The position numbers and the translations under genes are program-made. Below the pieces are notes generated by a model. That model was not told the origin of the DNA. It made no database searches and saw nothing but the letters and a program-made list of their open reading frames with translations. A DNA stretch of 55,248 nucleotides from assembly GCA_022796855.1 (NCBI GenBank), contig JAAWJM010000010.1, positions 1 through 55,248 on the forward strand, read 5' to 3'. The DNA is from Clostridia bacterium (GTDB lineage: Bacteria; Bacillota; Clostridia; TANB77; CAG-508). Positions 9,401-18,185 of this stretch are shown here, one piece after another. The number at the start of each line of letters is the position of its first letter. Within the stretch, counting starts at the first letter, position 1.

Positions 9401-10525
9401 AACGTAGATGATGTAAGCAATTTACCAACAGGATATAATTACGAAGAATTTATGGTAGGAAGTATTAAATCTGGACCAAGACAAAAAGATGTTACCCTAA
9501 CCGATTTCTATACGGGAACAACACCAAATTATACGGTAAAAGATTTAGCAGGTAATGATATTACAAACCAAACATTACCAGATGGCAAAAAAACAGTGGA
9601 AGTTAGTTTCGGATACAACAACGTAGATAGAGAAGTAGAATTAAAAGTAACAGCAAGAAAATCTGGAAAATATATGGTAACTTGTTGGGTAATGGTTGCA
9701 GGAAATCGTGTTTCTTTAACACAAACTGTTGAAACCAAAACACATCCAGAAGTAGCAAGTGCAGTTATAACAGATACAAGTGCCATTGCAGTTGGAAGAA
9801 AAACCAAAAGAAACATCCAATTCTTAAATAAATATGGAGAACCAATTGATGTTAATTATACCGATATAGCAAAACAAGAAAATGGTGTAGAGGCAAGATT
9901 ACTAAATGCAGCAGGTGCACCAACTGGAAAAATTACACAAATCGAATTATTAGCAAATAGCTTAGATGGTGCAAGCATTACATTAACCGTAAAAGGAAAA
10001 GTATTACCTACCATTACAATTGATACCAAGGAAAATATTTCGATTGAGGTAATGAATGTAAATGGCTATGTTAGTGGTGTAGAACAAAAGAATGGAGAGT
10101 ATGTAATAAGACTATATGAAACAAACCCAAGTAAAGCGGGAGTAGTAGATGGTGATGATGGAAATGTTTATACTTTAATACCAATTAGGATTAACAATGA
10201 CGGAGCTTCCAAAAAAGTATACGCTCCACAATTAGCACTAGTACATCCTGGTGATGAAGAACATGTGGAAGAAGATATGACAGGATTACCATATATTCAT
10301 GATGTAGTTGTGACATATTCTGGTACAGAAAGTTATATAATACAAGCCAATATGGTACATGCCGATGGAACGGTTGAGTATGATAGCTTAACACAACCAG
10401 TAGATTATCTTGGAATTGCATTATTTGGAGAACCAGAAAGTAAAATGATAGGAAAAACAATTACCATTTCTTACCCAGGAGCAGACCCAATTCATATTAA
10501 AGTAATATCGAACACAACTCCATAA
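6437..10525 (+). CDS. Dockerin-containing Ig-like surface protein
   Basis: The 1362-residue protein begins with a signal or membrane segment (residues 1-26). Residues ~116-180 form a type I dockerin: two calcium-loop repeats, GDVNADGYVDVFDAQKAL and a degenerate ANVYNSDDEIDVFDAQRIL, joined by a linker. A DUF5011/HYR-like domain follows, then repeated Ig-like domains with the motif YGKELDLSxM...GYN-x-EQLG-x-QTIT, and a long C-terminal half I cannot assign. It begins 17 bases after the cohesin gene stop, so both are in one transcript. The inferred role is a secreted protein docked to the membrane cohesin. No catalytic domain is recognised, which argues against a polysaccharide-degrading role. 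Confidence 0.85.
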   Translation: MKKIGKILTLSSLTVATIGTIALTNIGPEILQKPEAKTDIQAYNHNPNTVLENAFESDGKMILPFIFKDADQTITKTYLIEQFQKAGKTIQNASSLKDIIVTGNEIKTEDATYTVRIYGDVNADGYVDVFDAQKALKHYTYEGEKEHTLTGSSAIVANVYNSDDEIDVFDAQRILRFYVGIEPNLVLNDIENPQITLKGENPQYVRLGGKYEEAGATVSDNKDKNLTPEIDSTKVDVNKIGTYEVYYKAIDSDGNKETKKRTVIVRDYVTDLTLTDAPKTVNYGKELDLSSMKVTAKMKSSGDAVVPVDASKYKVTGYNPEKLGPQTITVTYESEDGTFEGKSTTFTVEVKDYQTGIEVEFPKTEYKYQEELTDELLEQSGARARTKMASGAFGEWEPITIDMVYGYDKEQTIKQTLIITYSDEQAEVEIEVKDYATDMNIVAWPTKQDNQKYGKEIDLSGMVINATMAKAGTKTLTPDDYEVKGYNKEQLGQQTITIAYAGFEKPLTVTVVNYITGIRTKIATGAKTIYVEEESFDFTGIQIEKVMAVKEEGVDTIIPMTDSGIVISPYDRKARFGMNEITILYETNETEDGKTVEFSASHKITVLKHLANIRVKPQKLEGYAHEKFSFGTIFSGEQEEQLKSEKVKLFIADKDGNEITNQVGIEKLPLNENGEMPINLTFEEKGDYRLIFYVGDNFADSKIKSEEQTLHITYNPIVTSASILEPTEVEINVRKAKSKERTITFKNIHDDILTDEVLASSVEFTQDAYLTFTKMTNGHPVTSNKENIDMVRITGKEQGATFIRMTVNKGTENEKSIRLAGAVIGPEAKKIIGLTGVGGTTLGDTIRLYQEEQLVDMSNLVTDKNTGIVYTLMEISIVDEDGDNVPLLGSDLCIGNATTNKKLGVRYTGYNANTAPLIDAHLFTDAKEPVSSDEPVKYLGIALADGVGPEELLDRELIIDYYNALNNSQKLTIQIEPLRIRELVITTQNVDDVSNLPTGYNYEEFMVGSIKSGPRQKDVTLTDFYTGTTPNYTVKDLAGNDITNQTLPDGKKTVEVSFGYNNVDREVELKVTARKSGKYMVTCWVMVAGNRVSLTQTVETKTHPEVASAVITDTSAIAVGRKTKRNIQFLNKYGEPIDVNYTDIAKQENGVEARLLNAAGAPTGKITQIELLANSLDGASITLTVKGKVLPTITIDTKENISIEVMNVNGYVSGVEQKNGEYVIRLYETNPSKAGVVDGDDGNVYTLIPIRINNDGASKKVYAPQLALVHPGDEEHVEEDMTGLPYIHDVVVTYSGTESYIIQANMVHADGTVEYDSLTQPVDYLGIALFGEPESKMIGKTITISYPGADPIHIKVISNTTP

Positions 10526-10530
10526 CCAAT

Positions 10531-10563
10531 AAAAATACGTATCGTAATAGATACGTATTTTTG
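10531..10563 (+). terminator. Terminator after the cohesin-dockerin operon
   Basis: Perfect 13-base inverted repeat AAAAATACGTATC / GATACGTATTTTT with a 6-base loop. Confidence 0.85.
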
Positions 10564-10665
10564 CTTTTGACGCTTTTCGGGGAGTAAGGAAAAAATCCTC
10601 CTTCCAAATTCACGAATACAAAAATAGAGCATAACATATAGATAGTAAAAAAGAGGAGGGAAGTT

Positions 10666-10959
10666 ATGCTAGACGGAAAATACACATCTTCATTAAATAC
10701 TCCTATGGGAGCCATTAATGGAGTCATTACACTAATAAGCAATGGAAACCAAGTACAAGGAATGGTAGAAATTATGGGGATGAAAAACCAATTTCAAGGC
10801 ATGAAGACAAACGAAAATACAGCTAATTTTAAAGGAAACTTTAATACACCAATGGGCAATATTGATTATACTGCAAATGTGATGGTAAATGGGAACATGC
10901 TAGAATTAATGGCAAATACCAACAAAGGAAACTTCAAAATACAAGGAAAACGTATGTAA
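10666..10959 (+). CDS. Small protein of unknown function with internal duplication
   Basis: A 97-residue protein with a good GGAGGG ribosome site. It contains two copies of an NTPMG-x-I-x motif (around residues 10 and 63) in similar beta-strand settings (SSLNTPMGAINGVITL and GNFNTPMGNIDYTANV), so it looks like a two-repeat beta sandwich or barrel. There is no signal peptide or membrane helix. I do not recognise a characterised family. It stands alone between two terminators. Confidence 0.75.
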   Translation: MLDGKYTSSLNTPMGAINGVITLISNGNQVQGMVEIMGMKNQFQGMKTNENTANFKGNFNTPMGNIDYTANVMVNGNMLELMANTNKGNFKIQGKRM

Positions 10960-10990
10960 TAAGAAATAAACAAATCATTTTTATGTTAAA

Positions 10991-11023
10991 GAATCCAACT
11001 CGTATAGGAGTTGGATTTTTTTA
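10991..11023 (+). terminator. Terminator
   Basis: AATCCAACTC / GGAGTTGGATT hairpin with a T run. Confidence 0.85.
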
Positions 11024-11061
11024 ACATCTTCTTAACATTTATTAAGATATTATTAAATCCC

Positions 11062-11089
11062 TTATGAAGCTAAAAAAAGACGATATAAT
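11062..11089 (+). promoter_or_regulatory. Probable promoter of the ABC exporter
   Basis: TTATGA (11062-11067), 16-base spacer, TATAAT (11084-11089). The ATG at 11064 falls in the promoter, so translation must start at 11121. Confidence 0.5.
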
Positions 11090-11120
11090 AGGACTAGAAA
11101 AACAAGGGAGGGTATTTTAT

Positions 11121-11800
11121 ATGGAAATATTAAAAGTAGAAAACTTATCAAAAATTTATGGAAAAGGAGAAACAAGTGTAACAGCAATTGACCATATTTC
11201 TTTTTCAGTAGAAGAGGGAGAATTTGTTTCAATTATAGGACCATCGGGTTCTCGGAAAATCTACTATGCTTCACATTTTAGGTGGTGTTGATAGACCAAC
11301 TTCTCGGAAAAGTATACATTAAAGGCAAAGATGTGTATAGCTTAAATAATAATGATTTAGCGGTATTTCGAAGACAAAATGTAGGACTTATTTATCAGTT
11401 TTATAATTTGATTCCTATTTTAAATGTAGAAGAAAACATTTCCTTGCCAGTGTTATTAGATGGAAAAAAGGTAAATAATGAAAGATTACAAGAAATTATA
11501 AAAACATTAGGTTTAGAAAAAAGAGTGAAACACTTGCCAAATGAATTATCTGGTGGGCAACAACAACGTGTATCCATTGGAAGAAGTTTAATGAACGACC
11601 CAGCCATTATTTTAGCAGATGAACCAACAGGAAACTTGGATAGCAAAAATTCGGAGGAAATATTAGAGTTATTAAAATATTCGAATAAAAAGTATCATCA
11701 AACGTTAATTATGATTACACATGATTTAAATTTAGCAAAACAAGCAGACAGAATGATACAAATTCAAGATGGGAAGATTGTGGCGGATGAGAAGAATTAG
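11121..11800 (+). CDS. ABC transporter ATPase (LolD/MacB-like), read through two CGGA sites
   Basis: ATG 11121 follows AGGGAGGG. Read straight, the frame breaks twice within 52 bases. In both places an in-frame CGG is followed by A (11253-11256 and 11305-11308), and dropping the C restores a normal ~225-residue ATPase. The first site lies inside the Walker A motif, giving GPSGSGKST; the second restores the motif RPTSGKVYIKGKD. Downstream come the Q-loop (YQFYNLIP), the signature LSGGQQQR, Walker B (IILADEPTGNLD) and the H-loop (MITHD). The length 680 = 3n+2 fits two quadruplets. The adjacent FtsX-type permease makes this a MacB/LolCDE-type exporter or antibiotic-resistance pump. Without recoding it would be a pseudogene. 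Confidence 0.85.
11253..11256 (+). other. CGGA +1 recoding site 1 (ABC ATPase, Walker A)
   Basis: Context GGT TCT C GGA AAA TCT. GGA supplies the invariant glycine before the Walker A lysine. Confidence 0.85.
11305..11308 (+). other. CGGA +1 recoding site 2 (ABC ATPase)
   Basis: Context CCA ACT TCT C GGA AAA GTA, restoring the PTSGKV motif. Confidence 0.85.
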
Positions 11801-11867
11801 AACCCCCCAGTCGCTCCGCTTTCGTCCCCCTTGTTAAAGGGGATTTCTTGTGGGGCTTCGGAGTTTG
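11801..11867. repeat. Dispersed GC-rich palindromic repeat, family A copy 1
   Basis: Shares the order AACCCCC-AG-CGC..., CCCCCTTGTTAAAGGGG, and GC-TTCGGAG with the copy at 23633. The CCCCCTT/AAAGGGG part forms a hairpin. It begins right after the ATPase stop codon. The type is MITE-like or REP-like intergenic sequence. Confidence 0.7.
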
Positions 11868-11907
11868 TGTGCAGGTAAGATTGAATTAAGAAGGGATGTA
11901 ATAGAAA

Positions 11908-14530
11908 ATGAGTATATTTAGTAAGTTAACAACAAATTATTTGAAGAAAAACCGAAAAAGAACGATTGTTACCATTATTGGAATTATTCTATCTGGTGCT
12001 ATGATTACAGCGGTAGCGACGCTAGCAGTTTCTTTTCAAAGTTTTTTGTTAGATGTGGAGATTAGCCAAGATGGTGCTTGGGAGGCGATGTTTCGAGGAG
12101 TAAAAACAGAAGATATTGGCGAGTTTGCACAAGATAGAAGATTAACTAATGTGATGGTCATGGCACCAGTAGGAATGGCAAAAAATACCTATTCAGAGGA
12201 TGAGTTTTGCTACATAAAGGCATATAGTAAACAAGCGTTGGAAAATATGAAAATTCGTTTAATAGAAGGAAAATTACCAAAGAATGATAATGAAATTGTA
12301 TTAAGCAATACTTTTTTTGATGGAAAAGAAAAAGAACCCCAAATTGGAGATACCGTTACGTTTGAAATGGGAAAGCGAATGAGTGATGGGGAAGAACTAA
12401 TTGGAGAAGCTAAAGTAGATAATGAGACATTTATAACAGAAGAGACAAAGACCTATACGGTTTGTGGAAAAATCCAAAGACCAGATTTTGAGACCTCAAA
12501 AGATCACTATACTTCAGGAGTTACTTTGCTAGATGAAACAAAGCCGATTACTCACCAAAGCGTGGATATTGGTGTAATTTCCAAAAATCCAAAGAATTTG
12601 TATGACGATGCAGAGGAAATTGCCGATAAACTAGGAGTGTATACCATACGAGAGGAACGGACAAAAGGTATATAATATCAAATACAATACCTATGTATTA
12701 ATGTATAAAGGGGTTAACTCTACTGGTGGTTTCCAAGCAATGTTATATTCGGTATGTGGTATCTTAATTGCAGTTATTATGGTAGGTTCCATTTTAGTAA
12801 TTTATAACAGTTTTGCTATTTCCGTATCCGAAAGGAAAAAACAATTTGGAAGCTTATCTTCTGTAGGAGCAACGAAAAAACAAATACGAAGCTTGGTATT
12901 GCAAGAAGGAGCTATTTTAGGAGGAATTGGGATTCCACTTGGTATTTTATTTGGAATAGGGGGAATTGGGATTACCTTAAAGGTAGTAAATGAGTTATTA
13001 AAGCCAATGATGGCAGAGTCTGGTCAAAATTGGAATTTACACTTAGTGGTATCGTTCCAAGCAATCTTAATTGCGTTAATTTTCATTGCGATAACAATTT
13101 ACCTATCGGTTATGGTTCCAGCAAAACGAGCAAGTAAAATATCGCCAATTGAAGCAATTCGTGGAAATGATGATATCAAAATAAATGGAAAGAAGTTAAA
13201 AACACCAAAGTGGTTTCGTACTTTATTTGGAATAGAAGGAGAATTGGCACTAAAGAATTTGAAAAGAAGTAAGAAAAAATATCGTACCACCGTTATTTCC
13301 CTTATGATTAGTATTATTTTATTTATATCGGTTAGTGGATTTATTGGGTATATGTATAATGGGTTTGATTCCCTTTATAAAAGTGTGGATTATGATTATT
13401 CCATTCAGATTTATGGAAGCGATACAAAAGAAAAAAGAGAACAAAAGGAGAAAATTACAAATCGAATTGAAAATTCAAAAAATGTAGATAAGCTATCTGT
13501 GATTGACCGAGTATATTCCTATACAGAGCTAAAAGAAGAAAGACTAGATGCGAATATGAGAAAAGCCATAAAGGAAAAAGAAAGAGTAAGACAATATTTT
13601 TATGAAGAAAATGGTCAATATCGTGTTGGAGTAAACTTGATTGCCTTAAACGATATACAAATGGAAGAATACTTAAAACAGCTAGGAATAAGCAAATTAG
13701 GGGAAAATGAAGTCATTTTGATTAATTATGTTGATATGTTAATGTCGGCAAAAATAGAAGGAGATTTAACGAATTTAAAAGCAAATGAGGACATAGATGT
13801 TAGTATACAGGTAAGGGAAAATGCAGATAAGTCTAAAGAAGAACCAAAATATCAAACCATAAAGAAAGCTTTTAAAATTGCAAAAGTAACCGATAAAATG
13901 CCATTTGGAGTTACTAACCAAGATAATCCAATCGCAATTGCCATTACCAATAAAAAGGCACTAGAAGGCTTTGAAGACCAAATGTTTACAAGTATGGTAT
14001 TTACAGCAAAAGACGAACAAGGGCTAAAAGAGGAATTAAAAGAAATTGAAAAAATGCCAACCAATTTCATGGTATTTGTAGAAAATGTAAAAGAACAAAT
14101 ACAACAACAGCGTAACCTAAAACTAGTAATTAACATTTTCTTATATGGATTTATTGCCCTAATTTCAGCCATTGGAATTGCCAATATATTTAATACCATC
14201 TCTACGAATATTTTACTAAGAAAACGAGAATTTGCGATGTTAAAATCCATCGGTATGACCGAAAGGGGCTTTAAAAAAATGCTAGATTTAGAATGTATTT
14301 TCTATGGCACGAAAGCATTGTTATTTGGATTACCAATCGGAATCATTATTTGTTATTTCTTAAACCAAGGTTTCGGAAATGCCATAGAATTTGCCTTTAG
14401 CCTACCTTGGAGCAGTATTATTATTTCCATTGTGAGTGTGTATTTTGTGGTATTTATTACGATGCTATATGCAAGTGGAAAAATGAAAAAGGAGAATATT
14501 ATTGATAGCTTGAGGGAAGAAAATATATAG
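11908..14530 (+). CDS. ABC exporter permease (FtsX/MacB type), with one CGGA site
   Basis: Predicted 873-residue permease with the first membrane helix near residues 18-40, a large extracellular domain, then FtsX helices (about 265-400), a second extracellular domain and a final set of helices, ending DSLREENI. FtsX landmarks are SERKKQFGSLSSVGATKKQI and REFAMLKSIGMTERGF, one per FtsX domain. The zero frame stops at 12673-12675; removing C from the in-frame CGGA at 12658-12661 gives EEGQKVYNIKYNTYVLMYKG and joins both halves. Length 2623 = 3n+1 fits one quadruplet. It pairs with the upstream ATPase; the substrate is unknown. Confidence 0.85.
12658..12661 (+). other. CGGA +1 recoding site 3 (ABC permease)
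   Basis: Context GAG GAA C GGA CAA AAG. The zero frame meets a stop five codons later; the shifted frame continues to 14530. Confidence 0.85.
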
Positions 14531-14543
14531 ATTATGAAATTAC

Positions 14544-15142
14544 TTAAAATTCCATATAAGGAAATAGTGTTTGCGGATTTGTGTATTGGTTTTGAATTCG
14601 CACTCCTAGATGGAGATGACAGCCAGTGGTGGCTCCATTGGTTGGCTCTCCATTTTTATCTTTATAAGGGTTATTCGGAATACCATATACATTTTTGGGG
14701 CCAACATTAGCAATATGTTGACCTTTTTGCACAACATCTCCGAACCGATACAAGAAAATCAGGAGAAACATGACAATAGGTAATTTTCATATTTTCCTTG
14801 CTTAAGGTAATGGTATAGCCACCACCACCTAAGAAATCGGCAAAAGTAATTTCTCCATCGCAAATGGCATAAAGTTTTGTTCCTTCTGGTGCACCAATAT
14901 CGATTCCTTTGTGAAAAGAAGAGGCTCCGTACAGTAGGAGAGATTCTTTTTCCATAAGGAGAGGTAATAGTGGTATATTCTGGAATTGGCCAAATAAATT
15001 CAAAAGAAGGGTCAAAGGGAATAAAATTAGAAACATTGGTAAAAAGTTCTGGATAATACGAATATATAGGAACAAATAAGGTACAAACAAGGACAATGAT
15101 GATAGAATAAAGAAAAAATGGTTTAAAAAAACTACGATTCAT
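14544..15142 (-). CDS. M23 metallopeptidase, membrane-anchored, with two CGGA sites
   Basis: Start at 15142, with GGAGG seven bases upstream on the minus strand. There is an N-terminal membrane helix (residues ~7-27), then an M23 LytM domain: SPYGKRISPTVGASSFHKGIDIGAPEG (first metal ligands in HKGID), a YCHVSP segment, GDVVQKGQ and the second ligand pair HLHLG. Three frames are needed. Each junction is an in-frame CGGA (minus strand, 14925-14928 and 14739-14742), and skipping C restores conserved glycines (PTVGASS and SVGDVVQKG). Length 599 = 3n+2 fits. The role is inferred to be a murein endopeptidase or engulfment-type factor. It is convergent with the ABC permease gene. Confidence 0.85.
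14739..14742 (-). other. CGGA +1 recoding site 5 (M23 peptidase, distal)
   Basis: Minus-strand context TCG GTT C GGA GAT GTT, restoring VGDVVQKGQ, a typical M23 turn. Confidence 0.85.
14925..14928 (-). other. CGGA +1 recoding site 4 (M23 peptidase, proximal)
   Basis: Minus-strand context ACT GTA C GGA GCC TCT, restoring the segment just before the HxxxD zinc ligands. Confidence 0.85.
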
Positions 15143-15248
15143 ATTGATTCCTCCAATCAAAATAAATGTAGCTCAAAACATACAACTCCCATAATTTGTA
15201 TTCAAAATTATTATAAAGCAAGAAAATGAAAAAGTCAAGAAAAATATC

Positions 15249-15277
15249 TTGTAAAAAAGACAGAAGCGGTGTATAAT
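15249..15277 (+). promoter_or_regulatory. Promoter of tmRNA
   Basis: TTGTAA (15249-15254), 17-base spacer, TATAAT (15272-15277), about 16 bases before the mature 5' end. Confidence 0.8.
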
Positions 15278-15292
15278 AAAATAGTAATACAT

Positions 15293-15648
15293 GGGGGCGT
15301 AATTGGTTTCGACAGTTATTTAGCAGTATTGGTAGCGAGTAGTGGATTCTCGTATGATCCACTTTAAAAAACGAGAAATTAAATATAAACGCTAGAAATA
15401 ACGAAGTAGCATTAGCTGCCTAAGTGTGGCTACACGTTTTATAGGAAACCTACGGCTTATAAAAGGTGTCAAAATAGTAGGAAACAAAACTATTTTTTGC
15501 TTCAAAAATAGTGGGTAGAACGAAGCTACTAATATGATTCGTTTGTTTGTTGATGAATGATATTGGGAAATAAAATAACAAACTGTACTCGGAGAAGCTA
15601 ATATGAAAGAATAATTGGACAGGAGTTCGACTCTCCTCGCCTCCACCA
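15293..15648 (+). ncRNA. ssrA: tmRNA (SsrA)
   Basis: One-piece tmRNA. The acceptor stem GGGGGCG pairs with CGCCTCC and is followed by ACCA (15645-15648). The TTCGACT T-loop is in the 3' tRNA-like domain. The tag reading frame runs from GCT at 15391 to TAA at 15421 and encodes ARNNEVALAA, ending in the usual ALAA degradation signal. It rescues stalled ribosomes, which is of interest here because CGG codons may cause stalling. smpB is not in the window; secG and rnr, its common neighbours, lie 2.5 kb downstream. Confidence 0.95.
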
Positions 15649-15653
15649 CGTTT

Positions 15654-15692
15654 ATCCCCTTTGCGATACTGCTGTCGCCAGGGGATATTTTT
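15654..15692 (+). terminator. tmRNA terminator
   Basis: ATCCCCT / AGGGGAT stem followed by ATTTTT. Confidence 0.75.
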
Positions 15693-15802
15693 ATATGGAT
15701 GTTGTTAGAGGATATTATTATTTCTATGACATATTTTTGAATGATAAATTTTACTTTGTTAATTCACTTAAATAAAAAAAAGTAACTTTTTTGCAAAATA
15801 TA

Positions 15803-15829
15803 TTTACATTTGTCAAAAATTTGTATAAA
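15803..15829 (+). promoter_or_regulatory. Possible promoter of the glycosyltransferase
   Basis: TTTACA (15803-15808) and TATAAA (15824-15829) with a short 15-base spacer; plausible but not ideal. Confidence 0.4.
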
Positions 15830-15879
15830 ATGAAACTAGTTGTAAAAAACAAAAGAAAATTGTTAGGAAGGGGCGTAAA

Positions 15880-17178
15880 GTGCCAATGAAAATTTTAATG
15901 CTAACATGGGAATATCCACCAAGGATTGTAGGGGGAATTGCAAGAGTTGTTAATGACTTATCCAAAAGATTAATTAAAGATGGACACGACGTAACTGTTG
16001 TGACATACCGAGAAGGGAATACACCTTATTATGAAGATGATAAAGGTGTTAAAGTGTACCGTGTGGATAATTATATGATTCATCCTAACAATTTTATTGA
16101 TTGGATTATGCAAATGAATTTCAATATGATAGCAAAAGCAAATGAAATTATGGCAAAAGAGGGTAAATTTGATGTGATTCATGCACATGATTGGCTTGTG
16201 GCATATGCGGCAAAAACCTTAAAGAATTCATATGATATTCCAATTGTAGCAACCATTCATGCAACAGAAAGTGGTAGAAATTCTGGTATTCATGATGAAA
16301 CGCAACGTTACATAAATGATACCGAATGGATGCTAACCTATGAAGCAACAGAAGTAATTGTGAATAGTAATTATATGAAACGAGAATTGCAATATCAATT
16401 TGGTCTTCCTTTTGAAAAAATTAATGTAGTGCCAAATGGAATTAATGTAAATATGTTTAGTGGTGTGGAAAGAGATTATGATTTTCGAAGACAATATGCA
16501 GCAGACCATGAAAAAATTATTTTATTTATGGGAAGACTTGTTTATGAAAAAGGAGTGCAACATCTTGTATCGGCTATGCCTAAAATTTTAGCAGGATATC
16601 ATGATGCGAAACTTGTGATTGCGGGAAAAGGTGGTATGACAGATGAATTAAAAGCACAAGTAAATGCCATGGGAATTAGTAATAAGGTGTATTTTACTGG
16701 TTATATGGATGCAAAGCAAGTATGCAAAATGTATAAATGTGCAGATGTATCGGTATTTCCAAGTACATATGAACCATTTGGAATTGTAGCCCTAGAAGCA
16801 ATGCTTTCTGGAACCCCAGTTGTTGTATCGGATATTGGTGGATTGAATGAGATTGTGAACCATGGAGAAAATGGAATGAAAAGTTATGCTGGTAATCCAA
16901 ATTCGATTGCAGATTCTATTTTAGCACTATTATATAATCCACAATTATCAGCTAATGTAGTAAAGAATGCCAAAAATATGGTGAAAAATGAATATAACTG
17001 GGCAAAAATTGCACAAGATACCCATTTTACATATCAAAAAGCAATTTGCCAGACCATGGCAGAACGTCAAGCTCGTCAAATACAACAAGAAAAAGCACAT
17101 AAAACAAAAAGAGCCAAAAATACACAAACCGAAATAACCAATCTATTAGCGTTTAGAAAAAGACAAGCCTATGCATAA
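15880..17178 (+). CDS. Family 4-type glycosyltransferase
   Basis: A 432-residue GT-B glycosyltransferase. The N-terminus MKILMLTWEYPPRIVGGIARV is the donor-loop start typical of glycogen-synthase-like GT4/GT5 enzymes. The C-terminal domain has FMGRLVYEKGVQ and the nucleotide-sugar motif EPFGIVALEAMLSGTPVVVSD (about residues 296-316). GTG 15880 is chosen over the ATG six bases later because AGGAAGGGG (15865-15873) is better spaced to it. The substrate is unknown; candidates are a storage glucan or a glycolipid. The C-terminal 40 residues are Lys/Gln/Arg-rich and probably a soluble tail. Confidence 0.85.
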   Translation: MPMKILMLTWEYPPRIVGGIARVVNDLSKRLIKDGHDVTVVTYREGNTPYYEDDKGVKVYRVDNYMIHPNNFIDWIMQMNFNMIAKANEIMAKEGKFDVIHAHDWLVAYAAKTLKNSYDIPIVATIHATESGRNSGIHDETQRYINDTEWMLTYEATEVIVNSNYMKRELQYQFGLPFEKINVVPNGINVNMFSGVERDYDFRRQYAADHEKIILFMGRLVYEKGVQHLVSAMPKILAGYHDAKLVIAGKGGMTDELKAQVNAMGISNKVYFTGYMDAKQVCKMYKCADVSVFPSTYEPFGIVALEAMLSGTPVVVSDIGGLNEIVNHGENGMKSYAGNPNSIADSILALLYNPQLSANVVKNAKNMVKNEYNWAKIAQDTHFTYQKAICQTMAERQARQIQQEKAHKTKRAKNTQTEITNLLAFRKRQAYA

Positions 17179-17257
17179 AAGAAATAAAAACATGGATATA
17201 ATATAGGTAATGAGATGATTCCATATCGATCAAAAAACAAGAAAAAGGTGAATTTTA

Positions 17258-17283
17258 TGTAGGGGCGGGCATCGTGTCCGCCC
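17258..17283. repeat. Dispersed palindromic repeat, family B copy 1
   Basis: Begins TGTAGGGGCGGGC and ends GTGTCCGCCC, a GGGCGG...CCGCCC hairpin. Related copies are at 20321, 40047 and 54912. Confidence 0.65.
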
Positions 17284-17310
17284 AAAAATAAAGCAAGGAG
17301 GAAAAATAGC

Positions 17311-17646
17311 ATGAATATTTACGATACAGCCAATCGTTTGGCATATGAAATGAAAAATTCAGAAGAATACAAAAACTATAAAAAGCAAAAAGAAGAAATT
17401 GCAAACCAGCCAGAATTAAAAGAAAAACTAGAAAAATTCGAAAAAGAACGCTACGAAGTACAAATAGCAGCAATTTCAGAAGGAAAACAAGAAATCGAAA
17501 AGGCAAATGAGTTACAAAATCTATATGTAGAATTAATTGCCAACGAAAAAATGAAACAATACTTTGACTCGGAATTAAAGTTCAACATTATGCTAGCAGA
17601 TGTAAACAAAATCATATCGGAAGCAGTAGAAGATGTAATTAAATGA
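17311..17646 (+). CDS. YlbF/YmcA-family protein
   Basis: An all-helical 111-residue protein, MNIYDTANRLAYEMKNSEEYKNYK..., with the family layout: an N-terminal helix with ANxLAxxI-like spacing, a Pro-containing turn (NQPELKEKL) and a long C-terminal helix. In Bacillus, YlbF-YmcA-YaaT form the complex that assists RNase Y mRNA maturation and promotes sporulation. That role is known for relatives and only inferred here. Ribosome site AAGGAGGAAA. It lies between two dispersed repeats. Confidence 0.7.
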   Translation: MNIYDTANRLAYEMKNSEEYKNYKKQKEEIANQPELKEKLEKFEKERYEVQIAAISEGKQEIEKANELQNLYVELIANEKMKQYFDSELKFNIMLADVNKIISEAVEDVIK

Positions 17647-17656
17647 TAAAATATAA

Positions 17657-17707
17657 AGGTCTCTTTATTTAAGGAGGATGTCGCCAGAGACGACTGAGGG
17701 GTCTTAA
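17657..17707. repeat. Dispersed repeat, family D copy 1
   Basis: Shares GGTC-CTTTA-TTAA, GGATGTCGC-AGAG and GAGGGGTCTTA-like blocks with 18124-18171. One copy precedes secG and the other precedes rnr. Confidence 0.55.
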
Positions 17708-17830
17708 CAAAGAAGGATATGTTAGAAGCGCAATTAACAAAAAATAACAGAGAAATTTTGAAAAATATTTGCATTTTTAGTAAGAGTATGCTAAAATATC
17801 AATGTTATAAACATGAAGGAGGAAATATAG

Positions 17831-18076
17831 GTGGAAGTATTAAAATATATATTAATAGGAATTTATGTGATAGTATGTTTTGCATTGGTGATTGTTGCTA
17901 TGATGCAAACAAAAGACGATAGTGGAGCAAGTGCTACAATTACTGGTTCTTCAAGTAATTTTTATGAGAAAAATAAGGGGAGAACCAAAGAAGGAAAAAT
18001 GAAAAAATGGACCATTATTTTAGGTGTCATATTTGCGGTACTTAGCATTCTTCTTTCAATTATGTATGTAATATAA
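17831..18076 (+). CDS. secG: Preprotein translocase subunit SecG
   Basis: An 81-residue protein with two membrane helices (residues 4-24 and 56-79) and a central polar loop containing DDSGASATITGSSSNFYEKNKGR, matching SecG. It starts at GTG 17831 after GAAGGAGGAAATATAG. It helps SecYE translocate proteins. secG followed by rnr is a widely conserved order in Bacillota. Confidence 0.9.
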   Translation: MEVLKYILIGIYVIVCFALVIVAMMQTKDDSGASATITGSSSNFYEKNKGRTKEGKMKKWTIILGVIFAVLSILLSIMYVI

Positions 18077-18123
18077 AAAACAAGATACATTAATGGAGCA
18101 ACAAAAGTTGCTCTATTTTTAAA

Positions 18124-18171
18124 TGGTCCCTTTACTTAAAAGGATGTCGCAAGAGTTGACAAGGGGTTCTT
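18124..18171. repeat. Dispersed repeat, family D copy 2
   Basis: GGTCCCTTTACTTAAAAGGATGTCGC-AGAG...AGGGGTTCTTA; see 17657-17707. Confidence 0.55.
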
Positions 18172-18185
18172 AGAGGAGGAAAACA

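Noticed and set aside
11121..15142. The broken ABC ATPase, permease and M23 genes as a cluster of ordinary pseudogenes
   Set aside because: Each break is the same CGGA event and all motifs around it are intact; decaying genes would show varied lesions and stop codons.
15392..15649. Minus-strand reading frame of 85 codons
   Set aside because: It lies wholly within tmRNA and has no ribosome site.
17719..17922. Reading frame overlapping the start of secG
   Set aside because: It overlaps the secG start in another frame and lacks protein-like features.
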